Made by a program: the position numbers and the translations under genes. From Bacteroidales bacterium (GTDB lineage Bacteria; Bacteroidota; Bacteroidia; Bacteroidales; Tenuifilaceae), in contig JABFRB010000016.1 in NCBI GenBank assembly GCA_013141385.1, forward strand, positions 62,001-126,000: a stretch of DNA of 64,000 nt, read 5' to 3'. Under the pieces are notes generated by a model. That model did not search any database. It worked only from the letters and a program-made list of their open reading frames with translations, and was not told the DNA's origin. Positions within the stretch are counted from its first letter, which is position 1; each line of letters starts with the position of its first letter. This document shows, piece by piece, positions 62,415 to 64,000 of this stretch.

Positions 62415-64000
62415 ATGGCAGAAAAAAATAAAGGTTCTAAACTTTTCTCTGAGTTCCCGCCAATTTCAACTGAGCAGTGGGAGTCAGTGATTCGTGAAGA
62501 TCTAAAAGGCGCCGACTACGACAAGAAATTGGTTTGGAAAACCATGGAGGGCATTAATGCTAAACCCTACTATCGCGCCGAAGACCTTAAGAATATTGAT
62601 ACTACAAAAGTGCTACCAGGTGAATTCCCCTACATTCGTGGCAACAAAGAAAAGGGCAATAATTGGTTAGTTCGTCAGGATTTTGACGTTAACGGCGACA
62701 ACCCCACTGAAACAAATCAAAAAGCACTTGATGTACTTACTAAAGGTGTCGATTCGATCGGTTTCAGACTTTGTAAAGGTTGCGAACCATGCTTTGATGG
62801 CGTTAGCAAAATTCTTAACGGAATCGACTTTCAGAAAACTGAAGTTAACCTAATTGGAGGTGGTTCTTCACGTAAAGCTATACCGTTCTTTATCCAAAAG
62901 ATTAAAGAAACCAAGGCCGACGCTAAAAAAGTAAAAGCATCAATTGATTATAGCCCATTATCATCATTAACACTCAACGGAAAATTCTGCTGTGATGCAG
63001 AAACCTCCTTCAATAGAATGAAGGAAGTAGTTGAAAGTGTTCGTGAATTCCCCGAATTCAAAGTGATTGGCGTAAACGCTTATATTTTCCATAATAGCGG
63101 CTCAACTTTGATTCAGGAACTAGCATTCGCTCTTGCGATGGCTAACGATTATCTTGTAGCACTCACCGAGCGTGGAATTACAGTAGATGAGGCAGCAAAT
63201 AGAATCAAGTTTAACTTTGCAGTAAGCGCCAACTATTTTATGGAAATTGCCAAATTCCGTGCAGCTCGTCTGTTATGGGCAAAAATAGTAGAGGCATACA
63301 ACCCTAAATCTATTGAATCCGCTCAAATGAGCATTCATGCTGAAACAAGCACATGGAACAAAACCGTTTATGATGCTTACGTTAACATGCTTCGCACCAC
63401 TACCGAAGGGATGTCTGCTGTAATTGCTGGTGTTGATTCATTGAATATTCTTCCCTTTGATACAACTTACCAGAACGCAACTGCTTTTTCAGAGCGTATT
63501 GCAAGAAACCAACAACTAGTTATTAAAGAAGAGTCTTACTTTGATAAAATCGCAGACCCAGGGGCAGGCAGCTATTATATCGAGAACTTAACCGACTCGA
63601 TTGCACAAGAGGCTTGGAAACTTTTCCTTCAAGTTGAAGCAATGGGTGGCTATCAGGCAGCATTTACTGAAGATTTTATTCAAAATCAGATTAAAGAGGT
63701 TGCACACAAACGCGATATGAACATCACTTCCCGTCGTGATACGGTTCTTGGAACGAACCAATACCCTAACTTCACTGAGGTTGCAGACACCAAAGCCGTT
63801 AAAGAAAGTTCTGTAAAACGCACTGTTGCCAGCAAAACTGCTGAGATGATTGCTGAACCACTTGTTCCATATCGTGGTGCTCAAGCCATTGAGGAACTTC
63901 GTTATAAAACTGATGCCAGTGGTAAACGCCCAAAAGTATTTATGTTAACTCTAGGAGGATTGGCAATGCGTCGTGCTCGTGCACAATTCAGCAGCAACTT
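62415..64000 (+). CDS. mutA: methylmalonyl-CoA mutase small subunit (partial, runs off the window)
   Basis: 528 codons are visible with no stop before the window edge. With the large subunit it interconverts succinyl-CoA and methylmalonyl-CoA. The N terminus (LFSEFPPISTEQWESVIREDLKGADYDKKLVWKTMEGI) and the TIM-barrel segments (FNFAVSANYFMEIAKFRAARLLWAKIVEAY, DPGAGSYYIENLTDSIAQEAW) fit the family. KGCEPCFDG, where the catalytic subunit has different residues, marks the small chain. The large subunit gene is expected beyond 64 kb. Confidence 0.95.
   Translation, partial: MAEKNKGSKLFSEFPPISTEQWESVIREDLKGADYDKKLVWKTMEGINAKPYYRAEDLKNIDTTKVLPGEFPYIRGNKEKGNNWLVRQDFDVNGDNPTETNQKALDVLTKGVDSIGFRLCKGCEPCFDGVSKILNGIDFQKTEVNLIGGGSSRKAIPFFIQKIKETKADAKKVKASIDYSPLSSLTLNGKFCCDAETSFNRMKEVVESVREFPEFKVIGVNAYIFHNSGSTLIQELAFALAMANDYLVALTERGITVDEAANRIKFNFAVSANYFMEIAKFRAARLLWAKIVEAYNPKSIESAQMSIHAETSTWNKTVYDAYVNMLRTTTEGMSAVIAGVDSLNILPFDTTYQNATAFSERIARNQQLVIKEESYFDKIADPGAGSYYIENLTDSIAQEAWKLFLQVEAMGGYQAAFTEDFIQNQIKEVAHKRDMNITSRRDTVLGTNQYPNFTEVADTKAVKESSVKRTVASKTAEMIAEPLVPYRGAQAIEELRYKTDASGKRPKVFMLTLGGLAMRRARAQFSSN

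Overview
The window looks like chromosome from an AT-rich member of the Bacteroidota (class Bacteroidia or close to it). Reasons: a fused NuoCD subunit, a type IX secretion C-terminal tail on a C10 protease, families typical of the phylum (DUF3078, DUF5683, FecR/DUF4974, STN plus CarboxypepD_reg domains), few Shine-Dalgarno sequences, and many upstream regions carrying the Bacteroidota promoter form TTTG-N19/20-TAnnTTTG. No rRNA, tRNA or CRISPR array was seen.

Layout. 1-1.83 kb: the 3' end of an unrecognised gene, then a complete ISAon1-type insertion sequence abutting mscL. 1.83-5.45 kb (minus): mscL, a DUF3078 outer-membrane protein, a TylF-like methyltransferase, a hairpin-rich gap and a DgkB/YegS-type lipid kinase. 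5.85-13.9 kb (plus): parA, parB, DUF5683 protein, LysM lytic transglycosylase, an SGNH/MBOAT O-acetylation pair and a small lipoprotein. 14.2-16.8 kb: a large type IX-secreted C10 protease. 16.9-19.4 kb (minus): ArsC-like, CAP-domain protein and class I fumarase as a tight operon. 19.6-20.9 kb: thyA-folA.

20.9-38.5 kb is the most interesting part. The normally adjacent genes tig-clpP-clpX are present on the minus strand, but clpP and clpX are separated by about 7 kb. That stretch holds a TPR-CHAT protein, a 47-residue double-glycine-leader peptide gene (25254-25397), an HlyD-family adaptor and a C39-peptidase ABC exporter. On the other side of tig lie a membrane TPR protein, a receiver-less LytTR regulator, an STN/CarboxypepD protein, a FecR anti-sigma factor, an ECF sigma factor and a paralogue of the STN protein. 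A nearly identical promoter block of about 49 bp sits upstream of both the peptide gene and the TPR gene, and a shorter core of it (TATA-NN-TGAAGG) recurs twice before the paralogue. I infer one peptide-export and signalling system spread around the Clp locus.

38.7-41.3 kb: aroK, a dihydroorotate dehydrogenase-like gene and truA. 41.6-56.5 kb: a full 13-gene nuo operon (A, B, CD fused, E-N) whose gaps contain repeat and palindromic elements. 56.7-62.2 kb: M3 oligopeptidase, cold-shock protein, MFS transporter, AlkD-like glycosylase and a GNAT acetyltransferase. 62.4-64 kb: the start of mutA, cut by the window edge. Complex I, class I fumarase and methylmalonyl-CoA mutase together fit a fumarate/succinate-propionate metabolism, which is an inference.
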